From an uncultured Bacilli bacterium (GTDB lineage: Bacteria; Bacillota_I; Bacilli_A; RF39; UBA660), in assembly GCA_934130235.1 (NCBI GenBank), contig CAKOXU010000039.1, positions 1 through 5,430 of the forward strand: 5,430 nt of DNA, read 5' to 3'. Positions 1 through 5,379 of this stretch are shown one piece after another; within the stretch, counting starts at the first letter, position 1, and every line of letters starts with the position of its first letter. Below the pieces are notes generated by a model. That model was not told where the DNA came from and ran no database searches. It worked only from the letters and a program-made list of their open reading frames with translations. A program made the translations under genes and the position numbers.

Positions 1-51
1 TCGCAATATCTTTGATTTCCTTTTTTATTTATTAAATTTCACAAAACTTTC

Positions 52-76
52 AAAAAAAAACGAAGTTTATTCTTCG
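52..76 (-). terminator. Rho-independent terminator after the TrmR-like gene
   Basis: Read on the minus strand, CGAAG (plus 72-76) pairs with CTTCG (plus 61-65) around a six-base loop. A run of nine T follows directly (plus 52-60). The stem can be extended outward by A-T pairs and one G-T pair into the coding sequence and the T run. The hairpin contains the stop codon of the methyltransferase gene (67-69), so the terminator is partly coded within the gene end. It closes the ireB-to-methyltransferase unit. Confidence 0.9.
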
Positions 77-660
77 TCTTTCTTTATTGATATTGATACT
101 CCATCTCCTAAATGATAAAATGTAGTATCAAAATTTTCATTATTTTTTAAAAACTCTATATATTTCCTGATTTTTTTTACTAATTGCTTTGTATTACGAT
201 TATGAGTTTTACTATCATCTTCTACAAGTCCATGAAAGGATAAATTATCTGATACAATTACTCCTCCTGGTTTTAAATTTAGGCAATACTTAGTAAAAAA
301 TTTTATATACTGACTTTTAGCAGCGTCAATAAATATTAAATCAAATTTATCATTTAATTCGATATTTAATGCATCGCCATGTATAACTTTTATTCTATTA
401 CTTAAATTAAATTTATCTATATTTTTACAGGCTATAGAATATCTTTCATAGTCTGATTCAATAGTAGTAATTCTAATATTATTATTAACCATGGCCATCT
501 TTATTGAAGAATATCCAATAGCAGTGCCTATTTCTAATATATTTACAATATTATTATTTTCTATATAACGTGTTAAAAACTCAATACCATCTTTCATCAT
601 AATAGGTATATTGTTTTCTTTAGCATATTCTTCTAAATCTTCTATTCGTATGTGTACCAT
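67..660 (-). CDS. trmR: TrmR-like SAM-dependent O-methyltransferase (YrrM family)
   Basis: This 197-residue class I SAM-dependent methyltransferase belongs to the metal-dependent Methyltransf_3 (catechol O-methyltransferase-like) group. Visible motifs are the SAM-binding loop LEIGTAIGYSS (residues 42-52), the acidic IESD at the end of the next strand (67-70), HGDAL (94-98), FIDAAK (110-115), and SDN (137-139) after the LKPGG turn. D112, D138 and N139 are the expected metal ligands. Position and similarity to B. subtilis YrrM, as I recall it, point to TrmR, which methylates 5-hydroxyuridine at tRNA position 34 to give 5-methoxyuridine. That substrate is inferred. The ATG at 660 has AGAGG seven bases upstream. 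It overlaps the end of mltG by 19 bases, which suggests translational coupling. The protein lacks about 20 N-terminal residues of the B. subtilis protein, and an in-frame TGA at 679-681 rules out a longer start. Confidence 0.85.
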   Translation of the reverse strand: MVHIRIEDLEEYAKENNIPIMMKDGIEFLTRYIENNNIVNILEIGTAIGYSSIKMAMVNNNIRITTIESDYERYSIACKNIDKFNLSNRIKVIHGDALNIELNDKFDLIFIDAAKSQYIKFFTKYCLNLKPGGVIVSDNLSFHGLVEDDSKTHNRNTKQLVKKIRKYIEFLKNNENFDTTFYHLGDGVSISIKKDEE

Positions 661-1709
661 AATCCAGCCTCTATAAGCTCACTACGTTTTGAAATATGTT
701 GCTGATAAGTCTTAGTATAATATACTTTACCATTTTTATCTGCTAAAAAGTAAATATAATCATTAGACTCTGGATATAAAGCTGCTTTTATAGAATCGAT
801 TGAAGAAATACATATAGGCCCAACCGGTAATTTTCCTGCCATATTACTGTTCCTAGTATTATAACCGTTATTAGCATTTAATTCTTTTTCATACAAATCT
901 CTTTCACTCATATCCACACGTGAACCATAATAAGTAGTAACATCACTACCCAATGGCATATTTTTATTTAATCTATTATAAAATACTCCTGCTATCATAG
1001 CTCTGTCAGATGCATGCTTACCTTCTAGTTCCACTACTGAAGCCAATGTAAGTATTTCATGAATACTATATTTGTTACTAACTAAATCTGTCTTATACTG
1101 TGTTAATTTTTTATCCATTTCATCTAACATAACTTTAAAAATTTCTTTTACAGATACATTCTTATTCTTAAACTCATAAGTATTTGGATATAAATATCCC
1201 TCTAAAGAATAATAAATACCTGTATTTTTTATACTATTATCTATAAACCAATATTCATTTATTAAAGAATCTAGATAAGAAGAATCTTTAAGCAAGTTAA
1301 ATACATCATCTTCTGTATTATTTGTATATGTAGAAATTGTTTTTGCAATAGAACGCATATTAATACCTTCTTTAAAAGTAATAATAACCGCATCAGGATT
1401 ATATGTATTACCTTTGCTAAATAATTTTACAATTTCTTTGACACTCATATTAGTATTTAATTTATAAGTACCCGCCTGTATATCATTAACCTTATTAAAT
1501 TTAACATACAATTTAAAGCAAAATTCATTTCTAATTAAATTCGATTCTTTTAACTTATTAGCTATAGTGTAATACGTACTACCAGTATCTACTTTAAACT
1601 CAACATCTTTTTTACCGCCAACTGCCCTTATATTAATGTTGTAATAAACACAACATAACAAAATAAGAAAACTTAATATAGATAAGACTATAATTACTAC
1701 TTTTTTCAT
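642..1709 (-). CDS. mltG: Endolytic murein transglycosylase MltG (YceG-like)
   Basis: MltG is a membrane-anchored lytic transglycosylase that cuts nascent peptidoglycan strands and is thought to set glycan chain length. The protein has 355 residues, normal for the family. It has a short basic start, one transmembrane segment (about 4-26) and an extracytoplasmic body. A LysM-like subdomain follows (roughly 40-100, including TIANKLKESNLI and AGTYKL). The YceG catalytic domain shows GYLYPNTYEF (171-180), LASVVELEG (222-230), IAGVFYNRL (239-247) and KLPVGPI (293-299). E227 corresponds to the catalytic glutamate of E. coli MltG (E218). Paired cysteines at 19-20 do not fit a lipobox. The gene follows the DUF1292 gene after 17 bases, as in B. 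subtilis (yrrL). The ATG at 1709 is the only sensible start because it opens the transmembrane segment, yet it has no recognisable Shine-Dalgarno site and sits just after a terminator-like hairpin. Confidence 0.95.
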   Translation of the reverse strand: MKKVVIIVLSILSFLILLCCVYYNINIRAVGGKKDVEFKVDTGSTYYTIANKLKESNLIRNEFCFKLYVKFNKVNDIQAGTYKLNTNMSVKEIVKLFSKGNTYNPDAVIITFKEGINMRSIAKTISTYTNNTEDDVFNLLKDSSYLDSLINEYWFIDNSIKNTGIYYSLEGYLYPNTYEFKNKNVSVKEIFKVMLDEMDKKLTQYKTDLVSNKYSIHEILTLASVVELEGKHASDRAMIAGVFYNRLNKNMPLGSDVTTYYGSRVDMSERDLYEKELNANNGYNTRNSNMAGKLPVGPICISSIDSIKAALYPESNDYIYFLADKNGKVYYTKTYQQHISKRSELIEAGLWYTYE

Positions 1710-1735
1710 AAAATAAAAGAGTAAAACTACTCTTC
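1710..1735 (-). terminator. Terminator-like hairpin (possible attenuator) before mltG
   Basis: On the minus strand AAGAGTA (plus 1728-1734) pairs perfectly with TACTCTT (plus 1717-1723) around a GTTT loop, with one more G-T pair possible at 1735/1716. The tail reads TTATTTT (1716-1710) and runs straight into the mltG ATG. The left arm contains the last codons and part of the TAG stop of the DUF1292 gene. The shape is that of a weak intrinsic terminator, so it could give partial termination inside the operon. Whether it works is inferred; the stem is short and AT-rich. Confidence 0.5.
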
Positions 1736-2017
1736 ATTTCCTCCATTTTTAGCAGCTTCATTTTGTAACTCATCTAAAATTGTTTCTATAATTTTCCATT
1801 CCTTTTCAGTCTCAATTGGCATTAATTTAGTTTCATCTTGATCTGGAGTATAAATAGAAGCATATACTTTAGTATTTCCCTCTTCATCAATAGTATTATC
1901 AGTGTAAACTATATAATTCTTCTTAGTTTCATCTGATTCAAAAGTAAATAAAACCTCACATTCTACTTCTTTTACTTCATCATTTATAACTTTAAAAGTC
2001 ATTGTTTCTTCCTTCAT
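1727..2017 (-). CDS. DUF1292 family protein (YrzB-like)
   Basis: This is a small acidic cytoplasmic protein of 96 residues. It resembles B. subtilis YrzB (DUF1292), whose function is not established. Family features are the strand CEVLFTFES, a following Y-x-V-Y strand, a DEEGN turn, a YASIYTPDQ segment, and the closing PIETEKEW with an amphipathic helix and a charged tail. Its place between ruvX and mltG is the usual one in Firmicutes. I chose the ATG at 2017 because AGGTGAT lies four bases upstream, the same register as rimM. A GTG at 2026 in the same frame would put its own Shine-Dalgarno site across the start codon. An ATG at 2002 with AGGAAG upstream is a weaker alternative. The gene begins five bases after the ruvX stop and shares its ribosome binding site with that stop codon. 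Confidence 0.88.
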   Translation of the reverse strand: MKEETMTFKVINDEVKEVECEVLFTFESDETKKNYIVYTDNTIDEEGNTKVYASIYTPDQDETKLMPIETEKEWKIIETILDELQNEAAKNGGNEE

Positions 2018-2021
2018 TTTT

Positions 2022-2028
2022 ATCACCT
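2022..2028 (-). promoter_or_regulatory. Ribosome binding site of the DUF1292 gene, fused to the ruvX stop
   Basis: AGGTGAT ends four bases before the ATG at 2017. The TGA within it is the ruvX stop codon (2023-2025). This site decides the start against the in-frame GTG at 2026, which lies inside it. Confidence 0.75.
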
Positions 2029-2439
2029 TTCTTTATCTAAATATGTTTGAAGAATAATATTAGCAGCCACACTATCTACTTTCTTCTTTCTTTTTTTTCT
2101 AGACATATCCGCCTCTAATAAATAATTAGTAGCTTCTACTGTAGACAATCTTTCATCTTGTAAAACTACTTCAATATTTAATTTATCTTCTACCAATTCT
2201 TTAAATTTTTCTGTTGTTAAACACCTATCACCAATAGAATTGTTCATATTTTTTGGATATCCTAATACAATTTTCTCAACATCAAATTCATCAATTATAG
2301 ACTTAATTTGAGGTATAAGTGATTCATAATCACTATCATTAAATCGGATTGTCTTATATGTAGTTGCTATTGTCTTCGTTAAATCGGACATAGAAATACC
2401 TAAAGTTCTAGTACCAAGATCTAATCCTAAATATCTCAT
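2023..2439 (-). CDS. ruvX: RuvX/YqgF family pre-16S rRNA nuclease
   Basis: This 138-residue protein has an RNase H-like fold of the YqgF/RuvX family (also named Holliday junction resolvase-like). Members are implicated in 5' end processing of pre-16S rRNA, and some cut Holliday junctions in vitro. Visible motifs are GLDLGTRTLGISMSD (residues 5-19) with acidic D7, IVLGYPKNMNNSIGDR (57-72), DERLSTVEA (95-103), and KKVDSVAANIILQTYLD (119-135) with D122. D7, an acidic residue of the DER motif and D122 make up the expected catalytic set. A basic stretch, RKKRKKK at 114-120, sits before the last motif. The ATG overlaps the ireB stop by one base (TAATG). Only a weak AGAAAAG precedes it, so translation probably depends on coupling to ireB. 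The order ireB-ruvX-DUF1292 is standard in Firmicutes. Confidence 0.95.
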   Translation of the reverse strand: MRYLGLDLGTRTLGISMSDLTKTIATTYKTIRFNDSDYESLIPQIKSIIDEFDVEKIVLGYPKNMNNSIGDRCLTTEKFKELVEDKLNIEVVLQDERLSTVEATNYLLEADMSRKKRKKKVDSVAANIILQTYLDKER

Positions 2440-2681
2440 TACTTTTCTAAAAAGCTTTCAACTAATGTTTCTATTATTTTAGCTCTATCAAATCTAGTGA
2501 TTTTACTTCTTGCTTCTTTATGAGATGAAATATACCCAGGATCACCGCTTAATAGATAACCAACTATTTGGTTAACTGGCATATAACCTCTTTCCTCTAA
2601 AATAAGAGCAACATCTTTAATAGTCTCAGAAATTAACTCACTCTGAACCTCTTTTGAATCATAAACTTTAGTATCGTCCAT
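2439..2681 (-). CDS. ireB: IreB family regulatory protein (UPF0297/YrzL)
   Basis: This small cytoplasmic protein of 80 residues matches the UPF0297/IreB family, whose members are about 85-90 residues. The family core is clear: ILEERGYMPVNQIVGYLL (27-44), SGDPGYISSHKEAR (45-58) and a C-terminal helix (RFDRAKIIETLVESFL). In Enterococcus faecalis, IreB is a phosphorylation target of the PASTA kinase IreK and limits cephalosporin resistance. No kinase gene is in this window, so the link here is by family only. The N-terminal region has a single threonine (T4), whereas as I recall E. faecalis IreB has two phosphorylated threonines. It is the first gene of the second transcription unit, with its own promoter and AGGAAGTGAT three bases before the ATG. 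In B. subtilis it follows alaS; here it does not. Confidence 0.95.
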   Translation of the reverse strand: MDDTKVYDSKEVQSELISETIKDVALILEERGYMPVNQIVGYLLSGDPGYISSHKEARSKITRFDRAKIIETLVESFLEK

Positions 2682-2700
2682 ATAATCACTTCCTATATTA

Positions 2701-2729
2701 ATTTTAGCATACTTTAAATTATTTGTAAA
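2701..2729 (-). promoter_or_regulatory. Sigma-A-type promoter for the ireB operon
   Basis: On the minus strand TTTACA (plus 2724-2729) is a five-of-six match to the -35 consensus. TAAAAT (2701-2706) is a five-of-six match to the -10 consensus. The spacer is exactly 17 bases. A TG one base before the -10 (TGCTAAAAT) makes it an extended -10. Transcription should start near 2694-2696, giving a leader of only about 13-16 bases. The -35 lies in the tail of the upstream terminator. Confidence 0.75.
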
Positions 2730-2754
2730 TAAAAGTAGTCAAATTGACTACTTT
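2727..2754 (-). terminator. Hairpin terminator ending the trmD unit
   Basis: A perfect ten-base stem, AAAGTAGTCA (2732-2741) with TGACTACTTT (2745-2754), encloses a three-base loop. On the minus strand it is followed by TTATTT (2731 down), a modest T run, and it overlaps the stop codon of the upstream small gene (2753-2755). On the plus strand it is followed by ATTTTTT, so it could also stop antisense transcription, although no plus-strand gene points at it here. The length and symmetry of the stem make it unlikely to be chance. Confidence 0.8.
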
Positions 2755-3058
2755 ATTTTTTATTGTTATTTTCTTCAGAAATAAACTTACCATCTATATA
2801 ATTAAATCCGTCTGGTACAAACATTCCATTTTCAATATGATATCCATCTTTTACTATAATTCCTGTATTTCTATCAACATGGTAACCTTTTTTTGTAGTT
2901 AAAAATTTTTCACAAAGATAATCTAAATAATCAAATTTAGCATCTTCTGCTGTTCTATTGAGTAAATCAGATTTTAATTCTTCAATTTCTTTTTCTATAC
3001 CATACCTATTATTCATACTTTTATTGTATATTTCTTCCATTTCTTTTCTATAATCCAT
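2753..3058 (-). CDS. Small protein of unknown function with C-terminal short repeats
   Basis: I do not recognise this 101-residue protein. It has no signal peptide or membrane segment and is probably cytoplasmic. The first half (about 1-55) looks helical and charged, with a possible short coiled coil around MEEIYNKSMNNRYGIEKEI. The second half holds three tandem units starting at K57, D71 and D83, each of the form [K/D]-G-[Y/F]-[H/N]-x(3-5)-[T/N/D]-G-x-[I/F]-[V/I]-x. They are 14, 12 and 12 residues long and suggest a small repeated beta-hairpin structure. A short polar tail (ENNNKK) ends the protein. The start is well supported: AGGGGAT lies four bases before the ATG and overlaps the stop of the preceding gene, nine bases away. 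It is the last gene of the trmD unit, and the terminator overlaps its stop codon. The link to RNA modification is by position only. Confidence 0.75.
   Translation of the reverse strand: MDYRKEMEEIYNKSMNNRYGIEKEIEELKSDLLNRTAEDAKFDYLDYLCEKFLTTKKGYHVDRNTGIIVKDGYHIENGMFVPDGFNYIDGKFISEENNNKK
2777..2890 (-). repeat. Three tandem 12-14 residue repeats encoded in the small gene
   Basis: The units run from residue 57 to 94: KGYHVDRNTGIIVK, DGYHIENGMFVP and DGFNYIDGKFIS. The last two have identical length (36 bases each), and the first has a two-residue insertion. Codon choice differs between units, so the duplication is old or is kept by selection on the protein rather than the DNA. Confidence 0.7.
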
Positions 3059-3067
3059 AAAAATCCC

Positions 3068-3502
3068 CTATCTTCTAGCTTTATGTGTTCCAATAGTATC
3101 AGCACACAGTATTTTACTTTTTAATTCATATTCAACAACTTGTATTTTTTTCATAAGTACATTCAAATATTTCTCATCTAAATACTTTTTATATTTATGA
3201 TCCAATATACTTTTGTATCTAGTCAAATCGTTCAAAGCCTCTCTATATGCATCTCCAGATGAATCATCATCAATTAAACTGATGATTAATTTTAAATATT
3301 TTTCTAGTTTTAATTTAATTTTACGCTTAACTATTTTTTCTACAAATGATGGATTTACAATCACCATCTTATTTACAACAATACCATCATATTTGATACT
3401 ATTTTTGGGAGTAATATCAAATCCCTTAATAGTATCAACATTTAATATTACGAGCCCGCCGTCATTAGTTCTTTTGCATATATTATAGTGTTTAGGTTTC
3501 AT
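3068..3502 (-). CDS. Basic protein of unknown function following trmD
   Basis: I do not recognise this 144-residue protein. The first 50 residues look like a beta-rich domain (LVILNVDTIKGFDI, then YDGIVVNKMVIVNP). A lysine-rich helix follows (KIVKRKIKLKLEKYLKLIIS, 56-75), then an acidic turn DDDSSGD (78-84). The C-terminal half is a long amphipathic helical region rich in Tyr, Lys and Leu (about 85-131). The tail GTHKARR is basic. There is no signal peptide, and the hydrophobic stretches are too short and too charged to be membrane segments. The strong positive charge would suit RNA or ribosome binding, but that is only inference. It starts four bases after the trmD stop, and its GAAGTGA ribosome binding site contains that stop. 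rplS often follows trmD in Bacilli, but this protein does not resemble L19. The start, frame and operon position make it a real gene. Confidence 0.78.
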   Translation of the reverse strand: MKPKHYNICKRTNDGGLVILNVDTIKGFDITPKNSIKYDGIVVNKMVIVNPSFVEKIVKRKIKLKLEKYLKLIISLIDDDSSGDAYREALNDLTRYKSILDHKYKKYLDEKYLNVLMKKIQVVEYELKSKILCADTIGTHKARR

Positions 3503-3506
3503 AAGT

Positions 3507-4175
3507 TCACTTCTTTTCTAATAAATCAGGTCTTCTAATTTCTGTTCTCTTTATTCTTTCTTCATTTCTATATTTATTTATATTTTCATGATGACCACTT
3601 AACAAAACATCTGGAACTCTCATTCCTTTGTATTCTCTTGGAAAAGTATATGTAGGATAATCTAATAAATTATCATTAAATGAATCATTTTGACTTGACT
3701 TTTCGTTAATGACACCGTCTATTAGTCTTATTATGCTGTCCATAATTGCCATACTAGGTATTTCACCACCGGTAAGAACAAAATCTCCAATACTTATTTC
3801 ATAATCGGCTAAAGTTCTAATTCGCTCATCAAATCCTTCATAATGACCACATATAAATATTAAATGTTTTTCATCTTTTAAATCATAAGCAAATTTTTGA
3901 TTATATGTAATTCCTTGTGGCGTTAATAAAATTATTTTAGATTCTTTTGTTCTAATGGATTCTATACAATCAAATATAGGTTGACACATAAGTACCATAC
4001 CTTCACCACCACCATATGGATAATCGTCTACTTTTTTATGTGGATCGGTACTATAATCCCTAAAATTTATTACATTTATACTTACTTTTTTAGAATCAAT
4101 CGCTCTTTTTATAATAGATTCATTTAAAAAGCCATCAAACATATGTGGAAATAAACTTAAAACATCAATCCTCAT
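3507..4175 (-). CDS. trmD: tRNA (guanine-N1)-methyltransferase TrmD
   Basis: TrmD uses SAM to methylate N1 of G37 next to the anticodon, which prevents +1 frameshifting. This 222-residue form is slightly shorter than the B. subtilis enzyme (about 243). The SPOUT knot motifs are complete: PYGGGEGM (53-60), LLTPQG (83-88), CGHYEGFDER (109-118), and IGDFVLTGGEIPSMAIMD (129-146) with R150. The flexible linker carries NDSF with the expected catalytic aspartate D164. The C-terminal tRNA-binding domain has YPTYTFP, VPDVLLSGHH and RRPDLL. The usual RLIPGV reads RLIDGV here, an uncommon substitution beside the active-site arginine. I start it at the ATG at 4175, which gives the conserved N-terminus MRIDVLSLFP. 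AAAGGA lies ten bases upstream. A TTG at 4181 is only four bases from that site and adds non-conserved residues. It overlaps rimM by 11 bases. Confidence 0.97.
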   Translation of the reverse strand: MRIDVLSLFPHMFDGFLNESIIKRAIDSKKVSINVINFRDYSTDPHKKVDDYPYGGGEGMVLMCQPIFDCIESIRTKESKIILLTPQGITYNQKFAYDLKDEKHLIFICGHYEGFDERIRTLADYEISIGDFVLTGGEIPSMAIMDSIIRLIDGVINEKSSQNDSFNDNLLDYPTYTFPREYKGMRVPDVLLSGHHENINKYRNEERIKRTEIRRPDLLEKK

Positions 4176-4641
4176 TATCAATAAGTCCTTTCATATATAT
4201 AATATTTATTTTTTTATTATCACTATCAATATTCTCTATAAAATTATCAATAAGTGGTATTAAACTTTTACCTACTCTAATCATATTATATTTGTTACCA
4301 TTAACTACTTCATCTACTTTCCCTATTAATTTACCATTACAATAAACTAACATATCTAGTAAATCTATATTTAATAATAATCCAGAATAATATTCTTTAT
4401 AACTATATACATTTGAATTTTTAAGTTTTAATGCCTCATCAATATTATTAATTCCAGAAAGAGTAACCATATCATAATACTTATGTACTCTATAGCTTAA
4501 TATTGTATAATCATTATTATTAATACTTAATACATTACCTACTTTAAAAGCTATATTTTTATATTCAAAGTTAGATAATATTCTAACCTCACCACCAAGG
4601 CCATGAGTATTAACTAATCTTCCAATAAATACTTTATCCAT
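4165..4641 (-). CDS. rimM: 16S rRNA processing protein RimM
   Basis: RimM binds ribosomal protein S19 and helps mature the head of the 30S subunit. The protein has 158 residues, at the short end for the family. The N-terminal barrel begins VFIGRLVNTHGLGGEVRI (residues 4-21), with the family GxxGEVR signature, and is followed by ALKLKNSNVYS near residue 70. The C-terminal PRC-barrel domain spans about 92-155 (DLLDMLVYCNGKLIGKVDEV, then LIPLIDNFI and MKGLID). AGGTGAT stands three bases before the ATG. The stop of the upstream methyltransferase abuts the start (TAAATG), and the 3' end overlaps trmD by 11 bases, so all three are probably translated together. rimM-trmD is a conserved pair; the usual rpsP is not directly upstream here. 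Confidence 0.95.
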   Translation of the reverse strand: MDKVFIGRLVNTHGLGGEVRILSNFEYKNIAFKVGNVLSINNNDYTILSYRVHKYYDMVTLSGINNIDEALKLKNSNVYSYKEYYSGLLLNIDLLDMLVYCNGKLIGKVDEVVNGNKYNMIRVGKSLIPLIDNFIENIDSDNKKINIIYMKGLIDNED

Positions 4642-5364
4642 TTAATCACCTAATTCATATAAAATTATACTGGTTGCGATCGCCACATTTAAACTCTCTA
4701 CATTATTTTTCATTGGTATATAAATATATTTATCACACATATTTAATATACTATTACTTACGCCTTTTCCCTCATTGCCCATTATTATAGCAAACTTTTT
4801 ATCTATTTCAAAATTGGATAAAGATTCACCACCAGTTACTTTAGTACCATAAATTTTATATCCAGTATTTTTTAACTTATTTATTTCATTTACTATAGGT
4901 AAATATAATATATTTATGTTAAATATCATTCCCTGAGTAGCCCTTACTACCTTAGGGTTATATACATCAACACTGTCTGGACTTAAAATAATTGTATTAA
5001 TATTAAACGCAACACAACTTCTAATAATTGTACCTAAGTTCCCAGGATCTTGTATACCATCCAATATAAGTATTTTATCTCCAGTTATAATTCCTTGCTT
5101 TTTTTTACATATACCAATACAAGTAGTATTTTTCATCTCACTTATATAATTTAATACATTATCGGTTGCTGAATCGCAATCAAAATTTATATCAAGTGTT
5201 AAACCTTCTTTTAATATAGCTTTAGTTAAAAAACCTTTCTTATAGGCTTCTATAATTAAGTGTTCACCTTCTACTAAAAACAAATCAGTCTTATCTCTAT
5301 ATTTTTTATCTGTAAGCTTTTTTACTTCCTTTATAAACTTATTACTTGTAGATGTATATAACAT
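4642..5364 (-). CDS. TrmH/SpoU-family RNA 2'-O-methyltransferase
   Basis: This is a 240-residue SPOUT enzyme that transfers methyl from SAM to a ribose 2'-OH in rRNA or tRNA. The N-terminal substrate-binding domain resembles the L30e-like domain of RlmB relatives (SNKFIKEVKKL at 7-17, FLVEGEHLI at 29-37). The catalytic domain has all three SpoU motifs: motif 1, DGIQDPGNLGTIIRS (102-116), with N109 and R115; motif 2, IIMGNEGKGVSNSIL (193-207); and motif 3, IPMKNNVESLNVAIATS (216-232). It resembles the B. subtilis YsgA/RlmP type, but the target nucleotide cannot be read from sequence, so I give no symbol. I start it at the ATG at 5364, which has GGTGAT three bases upstream and opens with the expected YTSTSNKFIKEV. 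A TTG at 5391 would add nine unsupported residues. It heads the visible unit and abuts rimM. Confidence 0.92.
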   Translation of the reverse strand: MLYTSTSNKFIKEVKKLTDKKYRDKTDLFLVEGEHLIIEAYKKGFLTKAILKEGLTLDINFDCDSATDNVLNYISEMKNTTCIGICKKKQGIITGDKILILDGIQDPGNLGTIIRSCVAFNINTIILSPDSVDVYNPKVVRATQGMIFNINILYLPIVNEINKLKNTGYKIYGTKVTGGESLSNFEIDKKFAIIMGNEGKGVSNSILNMCDKYIYIPMKNNVESLNVAIATSIILYELGD

Positions 5365-5367
5365 AAA

Positions 5368-5373
5368 ATCACC
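5368..5373 (-). promoter_or_regulatory. Ribosome binding site deciding the TrmH-family start
   Basis: GGTGAT stands three bases before the ATG at 5364, the same register as at rimM. It lies inside the longer reading frame that would begin at the TTG at 5391, and it supports the shorter protein. Confidence 0.7.
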
Positions 5374-5379
5374 AAATTT

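Noticed and set aside
1..51. Possible start signals for a next gene beyond the left edge (TTGAAA at 48-53 and AAGGAAAT at 15-22, minus strand)
   Set aside because: No good -10 lies at the right distance, and no start codon with a readable frame fits inside the window. A gene may begin just past the edge, but it cannot be shown.
1646..1656. Two cysteines (residues 19-20) at the end of the MltG hydrophobic segment as a lipoprotein signal
   Set aside because: The residues before them (L-I-L-L) do not fit a lipobox, and MltG proteins are normally held by an uncleaved transmembrane helix.
3266..3286. Inverted repeat ATCATCA/TGATGAT with a seven-base loop
   Set aside because: It lies inside a coding region over the acidic DDD codons and has no T run on the minus strand. 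It is likely incidental to codon sequence.
3213..3488. Plus-strand open frame of 91 codons
   Set aside because: It is antisense to the well-supported gene at 3068-3502, it looks like low-complexity Ser/Ile/Phe translation of AT-rich antisense DNA, and it matches no family I know.
4173..4181. TTG start at 4181 for trmD
   Set aside because: It is only four bases from AAAGGA, and the conserved TrmD N-terminus begins at the ATG at 4175.
4145..4345. Plus-strand open frame of 66 codons, hydrophobic product
   Set aside because: It is antisense to rimM and the start of trmD. The hydrophobic look comes from reading AT-rich codons in reverse, and no independent signal supports it.
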